Position numbers and translations under genes: made by a program. From contig NZ_JANTYU010000001.1 of NCBI RefSeq assembly GCF_024806835.1, positions 1,178,001-1,242,000 on the forward strand: a DNA stretch of 64,000 nucleotides, read 5' to 3'. Below are positions 18,432 through 28,062 of the stretch, piece after piece. Every line of letters starts with the position of its first letter. Positions within the stretch are counted from its first letter, which is position 1. Source of the stretch: Xanthomonas sp. 3793. GTDB lineage: Bacteria; Pseudomonadota; Gammaproteobacteria; Xanthomonadales; Xanthomonadaceae. The notes under the pieces are model-generated. The model saw only the letters and a program-made list of their open reading frames with translations, did not search any database and had not been told where the DNA came from.

Positions 18432-21359
18432 ATGAAGTGCACGTCAAGCAAACTGCGTGACGCCGTCGTACTTGCGCTTGTTGTCGGAGGAGCTTATTCA
18501 TCGACCTCCTTCGCACAGGACACATCCGCTGGCACAACAACCAACCTCGACAAGATTGAAGTGACCGGATCACGCATTAAGCGCGCTGATCTGGAGACTT
18601 CCAGCCCCGTATTCGTGATTGATCGTCAAACGATCCAGAGTTCCGGTGCGGCGACTGTCGGCGAATTTCTTCAGCGCACGCCGGCCATTGCTGGCGCAGC
18701 CACCAATCCTCAGGTCAACAATGGCGGTGGTGCAGGCGCGGCTACAGTTGATCTGCGCGGACTTGGTGTCAACCGATCACTCGTCTTGGTCGACGGTAGG
18801 CGCTGGATTGGCACCGTCAGCAACGCGAACGGCGCGGTGGACATCAACTCCATCCCTTTAGGTCTCATTGAGCGCGTCGAGGTGCTGAAGGATGGCGCAT
18901 CGGCCATCTACGGCTCTGACGCAATTGGCGGCGTCGTCAACTTCATTCTCCGCAAAAATTTTGACGGCGTTGAAGCAAGCGCCTATTACGGAACATCGTC
19001 ACGCGGTGACGCGTCGACTGAACGGTATGACGCCGTTTTTGGCATGACAAGCGATCGTGGCAGCCTGATGCTTGGCGCAAGCTACGATAAAGCCGAAGAA
19101 GTACGTGCGGCAGATCGCACCTACTCAAGCCAGCCTTATCAACTTTACGCTGGCGAAAAAGGCATTGGTGGGACGAGCCGTATTTTGACTGGCCGCTATG
19201 TCGTGCCGCGTGGGAATGCTGCTGGCGTCAATCTAGCTGACCCCAATTGTGGCGCTGGCGCGAACGTTACTCTTACGCGAATCGATGGGCGTCCTGGCTC
19301 GTCACCTTCGGACTTCCGTTGCTTCAATCCGCAAACCGATGTTTACAACTACCAGGCCGATGGAAATTTGACGCTGACACCGCAGGAGCGGACCAGCCTC
19401 TTCATGAACGGCACGTACAAGCTCAGTGACAACGTCGAAGCCTTTGTACTTGGCTCGTGGCTGCGGACCGAGTCCTCCTTTGCGCTGGCACCTCTGCCGT
19501 TCGACGGCCGACCTGCAGTGGACGACGTTCCGATCAGCGCCGATAGTCTTTACAACCCCTTCGGAGTCGATATTACCGACGCGCGCCTGCGCCTTCGTGA
19601 TTTCATCCCCACGCGCACGACCCGCTTCGTAACGGAAACCTACCAGATCACCGGAGGCCTTCGCGGAGCGTTTGGTGACAGCAGCTGGAGTTGGGATGCA
19701 TCGTACGGGTACGGCCGCTCGCCACAGTCATCCTCGGTGAAAGGGTATTTGTTCAGCCCTGGCCTCACTGCGGCACTGGGCCCGTCCATGATCGATCCAG
19801 CAACCGGAAATCCTATTTGCGTCCGGACGCCAGGCAACCCAGCCACGGCCATCAATGGCTGCTTGCCGGTCAACTTCCTGGGACCGGCACCAGATGCAAG
19901 CACGGCTGCAGGACAGGCTCAGTTGACTGCGCTTGGTCTGATCAATCCAACGATTACCAACACCAACGAAAACACCCTCAAAGTTTTCAACGCCAACGCG
20001 ACAGGCGACCTGTTTGATATCCCCGCAGGAACCGTATCGTTGGCCGTTGGCGTGGAGCGACGCGAGGAGTCAGCAAGTTCGACCAGCGATTTCCTCACGA
20101 TCATTCCGCCGGGTGAAACTGTCTGCTTGACCACGCAGGAAGCATGTACGTTTGGTGATATTTCTGGAAAGTTTGACGTCAACGAAATCTACGCCGAGGT
20201 ACTGGTCCCACTGTTGACCGACGCGCCTTTCGCAGAGAAGCTCAATCTGACACTTGGAACCCGTTACTCGGATTACTCCAATTTCGGCGGCACCAACAAC
20301 TCGAAAATCGGGCTGGAATGGAAGCCGTTCTCCGATCTGTTGATCCGCGGCACCTATGCAGACGTCTTCCGCGCACCTACGATTGGCGACCTGTTTTCAC
20401 CCACAGCACCAAGCGCAAATAGCTATGTCGATCCTTGTAACGGTTACTCGGGGCAGGCGACGGCCGATCCGCGCGCCTGCGCAGGTGTCGCGCCTGACGG
20501 CTCCTTCCGTCAGAGCAACAACCAGGTCACCTCTTTCCAGGTCTCCAACCCGAACCTCCAGCCGGAAGAAGGCGACGTTTTCACGTATGGTTTCGTGTAT
20601 AGCCCGAGCTGGCTCGAAGGCTTCAGCGTAACCGCCGACTACTGGCGCGTAAGCCTGGATCAGTTCATCACCAATCTTCCAGAAACCGTGATGCTGAACC
20701 AGTGTTACCAATTCGGCCGCTACTGCGACACCTTCATTCGCGACGAAGCAGGCGACGTTGCGCAAATGACGAACGTGATCGGCAACTTTGGTGAGCTGCG
20801 GACCAGCGGCGTCGATCTCGGGTTCCGCTATACCACTCAGGAAGCTGCGTGGGGCAAGCTTTCGTGGAATCTCGATACAACATACATCCGTCAGTACGAC
20901 GTTCGTCTGTTGTCGGGAGACCCGACCAGCGACGTCGGAGCATTCCCGGGTATTCCGGAAAGCAAGGGACTCGCCGGCACGTTCGTTGATTCCGCGTCGT
21001 CGGGGTTCGGTAATATCGCGCGCTGGCGCGCGCTTAACGATTTGACCTGGACTTATGGCAACCTGAATGCAAGCCTGACAACACGGTATGTCCACCACGT
21101 CAACGAAGCACCGGATGTTGCAGAAGTAGGTACAGACGGCTATGTGGCCAAACGTCAGGTACCCTCCTACACCCAGACGGACTTCCAGCTTGGGTATCGC
21201 CTTGAATCGTTGAACAACAGTACGATTCAAATCGGTGTTCGCAACCTGGCGGATCGTCAGCCGCCACTGGTTTATTCCGGCTTCAATGCCTCCACCGACT
21301 TGCGGACCTACGATGCCATCGGCAGGTACTACTGGATGCGCTGGACTGCACGATTCTGA
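18432..21359 (+). CDS. TonB-dependent receptor (accessory locus, first)
   Basis: A 975-residue outer-membrane receptor. Signal peptide MKCTSSKLRDAVVLALVVGG and on; TonB box-like IEVTGSRIK near residue 43; plug domain with VDLRGLGVNRSLVLVDGRR and LKDGASAIYGSDAIGGVVNFI; then a 22-strand barrel ending in aromatic RWTARF. Its start (TSSKLRDA) resembles that of the receptor at 24040-27000 (TSKLRDA), so the two are likely paralogs. ATG 18432 has GGAGAGAGAG upstream. Imported substrate unknown. It is followed by a terminator-like hairpin and then by an oxygenase gene. Confidence 0.94.
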   Translation: MKCTSSKLRDAVVLALVVGGAYSSTSFAQDTSAGTTTNLDKIEVTGSRIKRADLETSSPVFVIDRQTIQSSGAATVGEFLQRTPAIAGAATNPQVNNGGGAGAATVDLRGLGVNRSLVLVDGRRWIGTVSNANGAVDINSIPLGLIERVEVLKDGASAIYGSDAIGGVVNFILRKNFDGVEASAYYGTSSRGDASTERYDAVFGMTSDRGSLMLGASYDKAEEVRAADRTYSSQPYQLYAGEKGIGGTSRILTGRYVVPRGNAAGVNLADPNCGAGANVTLTRIDGRPGSSPSDFRCFNPQTDVYNYQADGNLTLTPQERTSLFMNGTYKLSDNVEAFVLGSWLRTESSFALAPLPFDGRPAVDDVPISADSLYNPFGVDITDARLRLRDFIPTRTTRFVTETYQITGGLRGAFGDSSWSWDASYGYGRSPQSSSVKGYLFSPGLTAALGPSMIDPATGNPICVRTPGNPATAINGCLPVNFLGPAPDASTAAGQAQLTALGLINPTITNTNENTLKVFNANATGDLFDIPAGTVSLAVGVERREESASSTSDFLTIIPPGETVCLTTQEACTFGDISGKFDVNEIYAEVLVPLLTDAPFAEKLNLTLGTRYSDYSNFGGTNNSKIGLEWKPFSDLLIRGTYADVFRAPTIGDLFSPTAPSANSYVDPCNGYSGQATADPRACAGVAPDGSFRQSNNQVTSFQVSNPNLQPEEGDVFTYGFVYSPSWLEGFSVTADYWRVSLDQFITNLPETVMLNQCYQFGRYCDTFIRDEAGDVAQMTNVIGNFGELRTSGVDLGFRYTTQEAAWGKLSWNLDTTYIRQYDVRLLSGDPTSDVGAFPGIPESKGLAGTFVDSASSGFGNIARWRALNDLTWTYGNLNASLTTRYVHHVNEAPDVAEVGTDGYVAKRQVPSYTQTDFQLGYRLESLNNSTIQIGVRNLADRQPPLVYSGFNASTDLRTYDAIGRYYWMRWTARF

Positions 21360-21378
21360 TCTGAAAAAGGAAAAGGAG

Positions 21379-21406
21379 GATGCCGCTTCTGCGGCATCTT
21401 CCTCTT
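21379..21406 (+). terminator. Hairpin after the receptor gene
   Basis: Perfect eight-base stem GATGCCGC/GCGGCATC with loop TTCT, followed by the pyrimidine tract TTCCTCTT, 20 bases after the receptor stop. It may be a partial terminator. Confidence 0.6.
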
Positions 21407-21447
21407 CAGGTCACCTTCGGCATTTCATTCGAATAAAAGACAATAGT

Positions 21448-21975
21448 TTGTCCGTACAGTTGTGCGCCAAGCTGGTCGATTCTTTTCAGGCGCTCAGCGA
21501 ATTTCATGAGAGAAATGGCCAGGGCATTCGCCAGGGCCTGGAGGAAAGTGCCTGGACGGAGTTGGACATCTCCAAACTGTCCGATCGCGCCTTTCTGGGA
21601 TTCTTCCGTTCGCTGATCAGCGAGGAGCTCAAGCGCTACAACACTGAAATAGATCTGGACATTGCTGTCCCTGATAGCCCGCTACTCAGCCCATTGATTC
21701 TCAAGCGCTATCGCGCGGGAAGCGATGAACGCTTCCAGACACATTTCGATTCCATAAACAACGTATGCGATCGATACCTTGTTTTTCTGTGGTATCTCAA
21801 CGATGTCTCGGAAGGTGGAGAAACTTGGTTTCCAGGGTTGAACTATGGCGTCGAACCGAGAGCCGGCAGGCTTTTGATGTTTCCACCATATTGGATGTAC
21901 GCCCACCAGGGCAGGCCGCCGCATAGTGGAGACAAATACATACTTTCCACCTACCTGCGCTTCCCGCAACGCTGA
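21448..21975 (+). CDS. 2-oxoglutarate/Fe(II) oxygenase, prolyl-4-hydroxylase-like
   Basis: From this start 175 residues. Iron ligands H99-x-D101 (QTHFDS) and distal H153, with 2-oxoglutarate-binding K163 in YAHQGRPPHSGDKYILSTYL, match the prolyl-4-hydroxylase-like fold; a target protein, peptide or metabolite is not indicated. Start uncertain: homologous-looking residues HFIRIKDNSLS precede or span TTG 21448, the frame stays open back into the receptor gene, and no ATG or GTG in frame lies downstream of the hairpin. A rare start (ATT 21427) is possible. GC is lower than in the core genes. Convergent with the sulfotransferase, whose stop is adjacent. Confidence 0.75.
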   Translation: MSVQLCAKLVDSFQALSEFHERNGQGIRQGLEESAWTELDISKLSDRAFLGFFRSLISEELKRYNTEIDLDIAVPDSPLLSPLILKRYRAGSDERFQTHFDSINNVCDRYLVFLWYLNDVSEGGETWFPGLNYGVEPRAGRLLMFPPYWMYAHQGRPPHSGDKYILSTYLRFPQR

Positions 21976-23766
21976 CTAAGCGTAGCCATAACGGCGACGC
22001 CATGGCGCTAGAAGGCTTAGCGTGCGCTGCGAAAAATGGTGCCGGTAATTCTCCCACCGCCCAATTGCTCGATCATTGATCGGCTCGATAACCTGGGCGT
22101 AACTCGGCGTATTGATTCGGGTGGATCGCAACCTGGCAAGCTCCTGGAAGTTCGCCATGACGTCGTCCCACTCAGACTCCAGAAAATCTAACAGTGCAGA
22201 GACATGCGCAGGCATGTTTTTCACCAGATCTTCGTAGCGAAGCTCGTAGACATTGGCATTTGCTAATGCTCTGTGACGCTCCCAATGAGACATCACCTCT
22301 ACATACGTCTCTGCGGACGCCTCCAGTGTTGCAAATGAAAGTGCGCCTCCACGCATGCCAAATGCCTGCATGTAGCAGCTCAGCACGCAATCGTGGGGGT
22401 CCCGCAAGAGGAAGATATACTTGGCTCGCGGAAATATTCGCGAAATATAAGGAACTCGCGTGAGATTCAAAGGATACTTATCCACCAGACCCGGCTTTAT
22501 AGAAATGTACCTGGCGGCCACCGCATAATAAAAATCTCTCGCCCGACTGATCTGATCGTCAGAAAGTGCGGCCAGCCAGTCGTCCAGTTGCGGCTCGGCA
22601 AAAGGCTTACTCGAACGCAGGCTGGCGATGGCCTCCTCTAACGCCGGACGCTCATCCAATACCGCAAAACCCGGGTGCGCATCCAGTATGCGCTCCAGCA
22701 ATGTAGTTCCTGATCGCGGGAAACCCACTAGAAATGTCGGATCTCCCGAACGCTCGCCCTTTCTCAAGTCATTCCAAGCCAAAGGAACAGGCTTCTTTAA
22801 AGATTCCTCCAACCATCTCAGGGCGTTATCAGCTTCCTGCTCTGGAAAACGCTGGTTGTACGCCGCAACAGCACGCACATGCGCGCGATTCAACGCAGCC
22901 ATTGCTTCATCATAGCGACTGCCTGCATCGGCATTCTTGGCGCGCTCGAACTCCAGCAGCGCCCCAATTGCTCCACCCCCAACCATTGCAATGCCGGAAG
23001 CCAGGCATTTTTCAGCATCTTCGTATTTCTTTTGTCGGCGCAACAGTCGACCCAATGCAAGCGCCTTCATCGGCGAAATTTCGCCCGCAGTAACGCTTTT
23101 GTGCTGCAGATGACCTTCCGCCTCCTCCAGGCGATTAAGTCTTTCAAGCAAAAGAACGAGCTGTATCCGCAACTCACTCGTTGAGTGCGCATCATCCAGA
23201 AGATCCTTATACAGCGCCAACGCGCGCTGCTCTTCACCGCAGTTCGCAAGCAACCAAGCGAAGCTCTCACGCTGCGCGCGTGACATCCCACAATGCTCAA
23301 GATGCGAAAGACAGGATTTCATCTCGTCGAATCGCTCAAGCTCCATCAAGCATTGCGAATAAGCTAGAACAACATCACATGCTTCCGGCTCCTGCTGCCA
23401 GGCATACCGAAGACTTCTCTCTGCTTGCTGGTACTTTTGCAGATAAAGGAGCGCCAGTCCTTTACCTAACTGACAAGCCACTTCATCCCCAGCGCCTCGC
23501 CTTACAGCCTCTTCGAAAGCCGCCAGCGAACCCGAAAAGTCCTCCAGCTCAAGCAGTAGATTGCCGATATTTATCAGATATGCAGGCTCGCCAGGCCGGA
23601 GACTTGCCAAATGCCAATACGCATGACAAGCATCGAGCAGCAAGTTGCCATTATGCAACTCCTCTGCAAATCGCGACCAAGCAGCGATACTTGATAGATC
23701 AGGCACGACCTCGTCACGAATCCAGGTCCGCATTCTTTCTTTGTGATCAGACAGCAACGTAACCAT
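21976..23766 (-). CDS. TPR-containing sulfotransferase
   Basis: A 596-residue protein. Residues about 1-310 are helical tetratricopeptide-like repeats; from about 343 a sulfotransferase domain begins with the PAPS 5-prime-phosphosulfate loop FLVGFPRSGTTLLERIL and the 3-prime-phosphate motif IFLLRDPHDCVLSCYMQAF. Such proteins move sulfate from PAPS to a protein, peptide or glycan; TPRs may bind the acceptor. No signal peptide, so cytoplasmic. ATG 23766 chosen over TTG 23772. GC is near 50% in places, well below neighbours, suggesting acquisition. It lies downstream of the minus-strand receptor gene. Confidence 0.88.
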   Translation of the reverse strand: MVTLLSDHKERMRTWIRDEVVPDLSSIAAWSRFAEELHNGNLLLDACHAYWHLASLRPGEPAYLINIGNLLLELEDFSGSLAAFEEAVRRGAGDEVACQLGKGLALLYLQKYQQAERSLRYAWQQEPEACDVVLAYSQCLMELERFDEMKSCLSHLEHCGMSRAQRESFAWLLANCGEEQRALALYKDLLDDAHSTSELRIQLVLLLERLNRLEEAEGHLQHKSVTAGEISPMKALALGRLLRRQKKYEDAEKCLASGIAMVGGGAIGALLEFERAKNADAGSRYDEAMAALNRAHVRAVAAYNQRFPEQEADNALRWLEESLKKPVPLAWNDLRKGERSGDPTFLVGFPRSGTTLLERILDAHPGFAVLDERPALEEAIASLRSSKPFAEPQLDDWLAALSDDQISRARDFYYAVAARYISIKPGLVDKYPLNLTRVPYISRIFPRAKYIFLLRDPHDCVLSCYMQAFGMRGGALSFATLEASAETYVEVMSHWERHRALANANVYELRYEDLVKNMPAHVSALLDFLESEWDDVMANFQELARLRSTRINTPSYAQVIEPINDRAIGRWENYRHHFSQRTLSLLAPWRRRYGYA

Positions 23767-24039
23767 CGCCAAATGATCTCACATCCGGCCATTAAGACGA
23801 CGTACGGGCTTCACGCATCACGGTGGAGCGAATACCGCGTCTATCCGCGCTGCCGCACCGCGCCTGGTGCTGATCCGCGCCGACCAGGAAGACGGACGCT
23901 TCATCCCAGACGCCAGAACCCCAACCGGACTTGGGACTCCACCTGATTTTTACAATGTCTGATACTCGTATGGAAGCGCATAAACAGCTACGCCCCCGAA
24001 GTCGGGGGCGCAGCCTAAGTCAAGCATTCAAACTGCTTA
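23767..24039. other. Spacer between receptor and sulfotransferase genes
   Basis: Holds a terminator-like hairpin at 23991-24010. On the plus strand a frame from about 23796 reads LVLIRADQEDGRFIPDAR and stops at TGA about 23960; it could be the tail of a decayed gene, but no start or family is evident. Confidence 0.4.
23991..24010 (-). terminator. GC-rich hairpin after the second receptor
   Basis: CGCCCCCGA/TCGGGGGCG almost contiguous palindrome about 30 bases beyond the receptor stop; only a weak T-rich tail follows (TAGCTGTTTATG on the minus strand). Confidence 0.55.
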
Positions 24040-27000
24040 TCAGAAACGCTGGGTGTAACGCATGTACAGGAAGCGACCGATGTCGAAGCCGCCGAAGTAA
24101 GAAACGTTTGCGCTCGGCTGGCTATACAGGGTCGGACCAACGCGGTCGAATACGTTATTGGCACCGGCAGAAATCGTGGCGTTCCACGGAGCATTCCAAC
24201 GAACCTGGACGTCGTTGAAGACGGTCGCGCCGCGCTCATTGGTCGGGTTACCAACCGAAACGCCCTGATTGTTCGGAGCGCGATAGTTGGGATCGCTGCA
24301 CTCGTCCGGGAACAGGGACGCACTCAGGCAGCTTTCCTTCAGACCGGAGAAGTAACGCACCGTCCAGCTTGCACCGAAATCACCCTTATCCCAATTGAAT
24401 GCCACATTGGAACGGACGCGGAAGTGGGTACCCGTGGTGGTCCCCGCCCAGCCCACACCCGTGAACGGGTTCGGATTGGTAACGGAATTACGGGTGGTAA
24501 CCAACTCGTCGCGACTGGTGTAGGTAGTCGTCCACTTGACGCCGAAGGTTCCGGCCGTGTCGGTGGCCAGGCGGTAGCCCAGATCCAGATCGTAGCCCTC
24601 AACTTCACGGTAACCCGCATTGATCGAGGTGCGGTTCAAGGTGTTGACGATGCCCGTAACCGGATCACGAGTGAACGCGTTGCAGCGCTCGGCAATGCCG
24701 TTGATGTAGCAGTCGTTGAGAATCAGATTCGCCGTATCACCGATGATGGTGTTCTCGACACGGATCTGCCACCAGTCAAGCGACACGTTCAGGCCATTGA
24801 CGAAGCCAGGGCTCCAGACAAAGCCCAATGTCTTGGACGTGGAGGTCTCCGGGGTCAGCTGATCGTTGGAGCCGGACAGGAAGGCCAGAGGCGTCTGCGA
24901 CGAGGCTGCCGTGGTCGGCACGAAACCCTGCGCTTGCTGACGGAAGGTCGCCGCGTTGACGGGCAGCGCGGCAGCACAGCGTGCGCGCACAGCTGCGCTG
25001 GTGCGAGAAGCACCGAACTGGACGTCGCAAGGATCGGTGTACGAATCGAAGCTCTGCGAACCGCCGCCGTAAAGGTCGGAGATGGTCGGCGCACGGAAGC
25101 CCTCGGCCCAAGTGCCGCGGACCAGCAACGACTGGAACGGCTTCCACTTGAAGCCGAACTTGCTGTTCACGGTGTCGCCGAAAGTGTTGTAGTCGGAGTA
25201 CCGGGAGGCCAGGCTCAGACTCAGCTCCTGGGCGAAGGGCAGATCAGCCAGGATCGGCACGTTGAGCTCGGCATAGACTTCTTCCACCTTGTAGCTGCCA
25301 CCGGTGGGGAAGTTCGCCAGACCCGAGGTGTTGCCCGACTGCGCCAGCGCGTCCGGGCTGAACTCGCCCTCTTCCTTACGCTGTTCAGCGCCCACGGCAA
25401 AACCGAGATCGCCAGCCGGCAGGGTGAACAAGCTACCCGACAAGTTGGCCGAGATGACCTTGGTCTTGGTGTCCGCAGTTGCGTGCGTGGTGGGGATCAG
25501 GAAGTCCTGCAGGGCCTGGTTGCCCGTAAACGCACCCGGACCGGTCAAGCCAGCGGCGATGAACGGGTTGAACGGCACGCACTGCGCCAGAGCAATCGGA
25601 GCGGCAGCCGAGCCGCACTGCGCAACGCCGGATGCATTGATGAAGGACGGACCCACAGCTGCACGCAACGAGGTCAGGTTGAGATCACCGTAACCGCTCT
25701 GCACCAGCTTGTTGTTGTTGTACAGGTAGCCCACATCCCAATCGAAGATGCGGTCGCCAACATTGAACGAGCCATCGAATGCACCCGAGAAGCGATACGT
25801 GGTCAGCTCGGCGCGCGTGGTGCGCGGCACTTCGGTCGTCCGGCGCCACCAGTTCGGAATTTCACGATTGAGCGGATTGAACGCGCTATCCACCGATATC
25901 GGCGAACCGAAGGCGAGTGCCTGGTACGGGTAGCCCGCGATCTGGCGCTCGGAATCACGATTGCTGTACAGCACGTTGGTACGGAAGCGAACGTTGTCGG
26001 TCAGGTCGTACGACCCATCCACGAACAGCGAGCGGCGCTCCTGCGGAGTACGCAGGTCGGTCCAGCGGTTGGTGTTGGTCTTGTCCTGGGTAACGGTCTG
26101 GTCGGTGTTCTGGACGCGGTAGTCGGCCGGGTTGTCCGGGTTGCCGCCATCGCGCACCAGGACGCGGACTTCGCGGTTCGGATTGGTTGCTGAGGCGGCC
26201 GGGTAACGGACATTGGGAAGCGCATCCGCTGGGCGGCTGACGAATCCACCGAACTCGCCGACGGCGGTCCAGCCAAAGTCCGGATGATTGGACGAACGCG
26301 GGAATTCCGAGTACGGACGGTCAGAAGCAGCAACCTTGTTTTCCTTGGCATATTCGATGCCAACGGTCAGCGTTCCACGCTCGCCGGTCACGCCCATCAC
26401 GAAGTCGGCATTGGTCGTTTCGCCATCGCCCTGCGAGTACTGGCCGTAGTAAACGCTGCCGGTTGCGCCATCGAAATTGGTGCGGGTGATGATGTTGATG
26501 ACACCGGCGATCGCGTCGGAACCGTAGATCGAAGAGGCGCCGTCCTTCAGCACTTCGATGCGATCGATCGAGGAGACAGGAACGGTGGAGATGTCCTGCA
26601 GGCCGTCGGTGGTGATGCCCAGACGCTTGCCGTTGACCAGGACCAGCGTACGCGCTGCACCCAGGTCACGCAGGCTGATGTAGGTACCACCGACTGCTTC
26701 GCCGGACGACAGCGGCGAGGCGCGGCTGATCGGCGGCGTGCCGACTGCGCTGATGTTCTGCAGGATGTCGGCGACTGACGAGAAACCCTGCTTCTCGATG
26801 TCGGCGCGGCTGACGGTCAGAATCGGCTGCGCGGTTTCGGTATCCACCTGGCGGATGCGCGAACCGGTGACTTCGATGCGATCAAGATTGGTCGCGCCGG
26901 TGTCCTGGGCGAAGGCGATCGTAGGCAGTGCCGAGGCCGAAGCGCCAACCGCGATGGCGAATGAAATCGCGTCGCGAAGCTTGCTGGTCTTGTGAATCAT
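24040..27000 (-). CDS. TonB-dependent receptor (accessory locus, second)
   Basis: A 986-residue outer-membrane receptor. Signal peptide starts MIHKTSKLRDAISFAIAVGA and ends IAFA-QD; IEVTGSRIRQVDTE follows as TonB-box region; plug signatures YISLRDLGAARTLVLVNGKR and LKDGASSIYGSDAIAGVINII; the barrel ends YMRYTQRF with terminal Phe. ATG 27000 follows the purine-rich GAGAGAGAGCTCA. It shares leader and plug features with the receptor at 18432, so the pair may have arisen by duplication around the oxygenase and sulfotransferase genes. The transported ligand is not predictable from sequence. Confidence 0.95.
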   Translation of the reverse strand: MIHKTSKLRDAISFAIAVGASASALPTIAFAQDTGATNLDRIEVTGSRIRQVDTETAQPILTVSRADIEKQGFSSVADILQNISAVGTPPISRASPLSSGEAVGGTYISLRDLGAARTLVLVNGKRLGITTDGLQDISTVPVSSIDRIEVLKDGASSIYGSDAIAGVINIITRTNFDGATGSVYYGQYSQGDGETTNADFVMGVTGERGTLTVGIEYAKENKVAASDRPYSEFPRSSNHPDFGWTAVGEFGGFVSRPADALPNVRYPAASATNPNREVRVLVRDGGNPDNPADYRVQNTDQTVTQDKTNTNRWTDLRTPQERRSLFVDGSYDLTDNVRFRTNVLYSNRDSERQIAGYPYQALAFGSPISVDSAFNPLNREIPNWWRRTTEVPRTTRAELTTYRFSGAFDGSFNVGDRIFDWDVGYLYNNNKLVQSGYGDLNLTSLRAAVGPSFINASGVAQCGSAAAPIALAQCVPFNPFIAAGLTGPGAFTGNQALQDFLIPTTHATADTKTKVISANLSGSLFTLPAGDLGFAVGAEQRKEEGEFSPDALAQSGNTSGLANFPTGGSYKVEEVYAELNVPILADLPFAQELSLSLASRYSDYNTFGDTVNSKFGFKWKPFQSLLVRGTWAEGFRAPTISDLYGGGSQSFDSYTDPCDVQFGASRTSAAVRARCAAALPVNAATFRQQAQGFVPTTAASSQTPLAFLSGSNDQLTPETSTSKTLGFVWSPGFVNGLNVSLDWWQIRVENTIIGDTANLILNDCYINGIAERCNAFTRDPVTGIVNTLNRTSINAGYREVEGYDLDLGYRLATDTAGTFGVKWTTTYTSRDELVTTRNSVTNPNPFTGVGWAGTTTGTHFRVRSNVAFNWDKGDFGASWTVRYFSGLKESCLSASLFPDECSDPNYRAPNNQGVSVGNPTNERGATVFNDVQVRWNAPWNATISAGANNVFDRVGPTLYSQPSANVSYFGGFDIGRFLYMRYTQRF

Positions 27001-27365
27001 TGAGCTCTCTCTCTCCAAGATCTGGTAATGGCGTGATGAACAACCGTTCGAGGGATCGAAAAAGCGAGCCCAAAACGAAGGTAGAACGGATAGTAGCTAT
27101 CAATTTGGAGAAATTAAAGATGCGTTAACAAGAAATTGTCTTCTCGTGAATTTAGCCTCAAACTGTGATACCAGGTATATTATTGAGACCACTAAAGTCA
27201 TACACCTGCATGCCGATAACGCTGCAAATGCGTGCCCTACACCTGCAGGCGAACACAGGCATTAGCGGGCGCAGGCAAGACTGCACGGCAACCTGGAAGG
27301 GCGCCATGCATGCATTTACACATATGTAAGTGAACTGGAAGCCGCAGCTCCCGGGCCAGGATCGC
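27001..27365. other. AT-rich promoter region of the second receptor
   Basis: No gene. The stretch 27060-27200 is markedly A/T rich compared with the surroundings and must contain the minus-strand receptor promoter, but no single -35/-10 pair stands out. Also the 3-prime end of the tetR transcript. Confidence 0.5.
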
Positions 27366-27974
27366 TCAGCCAGGAATCAATGTCTGGATCACATGCTCGA
27401 CGTAGGACTCGAATTCTTCGCGGGCCTGCTTGGGTTGCTGCAGTTGCAGCGAGAGCTGCAGGAAACCGACATAGGCCGCGTAGGCCAGGCGCGCGCGGTG
27501 CTGGGCGTCGGTACGGGACAGGCCGGCCTGGCGGAACGAGGCGATCAGGTAATCGAGGCGGCGCTGCGAGACGCGGTCGATGACCGGGCGCACCGCCGGA
27601 TGGTCGAGTGCCTTGAGCAACTCGCTGTAGATCACGTGCGGCGTGACTTCGTGGGCGACCAGTTGGAACAGCGCGCGCAGGCGTGCGCTGGGGTCGGGAA
27701 CGTCTTCCAGGCTGCCGAACACTTCCTTCTGTTCGAAGATTTCCCAGCGCTCCAGGGCCGCCTGCAACAGCGCGTCGCGCGAGGGGAAATGCCAGTAGAA
27801 GCTTCCCTTGGTAACGCCTAGCCGACGCGCCAACGGCTCGACGGCGACGGCTCCCACACCCTGTTCGGCGATCAGGTCCAGCGCGGCCTGCGCCCAGTCG
27901 TCCGCGCTGAGGCGGTTGCCGCGACCGGAACTGGCACGGGGTGTGGTCGGACTGGATTCGGTAGTGTCGTTCAT
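27366..27974 (-). CDS. TetR family transcriptional regulator
   Basis: A 202-residue repressor. Residues about 17-65 form the TetR helix-turn-helix: AALDLIAEQGVGAVAVEPLARRLGVTKGSFYWHFPSRDALL; the rest is a helical ligand-binding domain. ATG 27974 (MNDTTESS) starts just before the domain. It is divergent from the hydrolase-fadE operon, and CCATACC-type palindromes lie in the shared region, so it probably represses that operon in response to an acyl-CoA or fatty-acid-derived ligand (inference from context). Confidence 0.9.
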   Translation of the reverse strand: MNDTTESSPTTPRASSGRGNRLSADDWAQAALDLIAEQGVGAVAVEPLARRLGVTKGSFYWHFPSRDALLQAALERWEIFEQKEVFGSLEDVPDPSARLRALFQLVAHEVTPHVIYSELLKALDHPAVRPVIDRVSQRRLDYLIASFRQAGLSRTDAQHRARLAYAAYVGFLQLSLQLQQPKQAREEFESYVEHVIQTLIPG

Positions 27975-28062
27975 GGCGCGATTTAACCATACGCCTGAGT
28001 CAGTTGCAGTATGTATCACAAAAATGACAGACAACTGCCACGATTCAACGGCTTAACCATCC

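Noticed and set aside
18432..27000. Interpretation as a genomic island or prophage
   Set aside because: No integrase, transposase, tRNA target or direct-repeat boundary was seen; only lower GC and gene content support acquisition.
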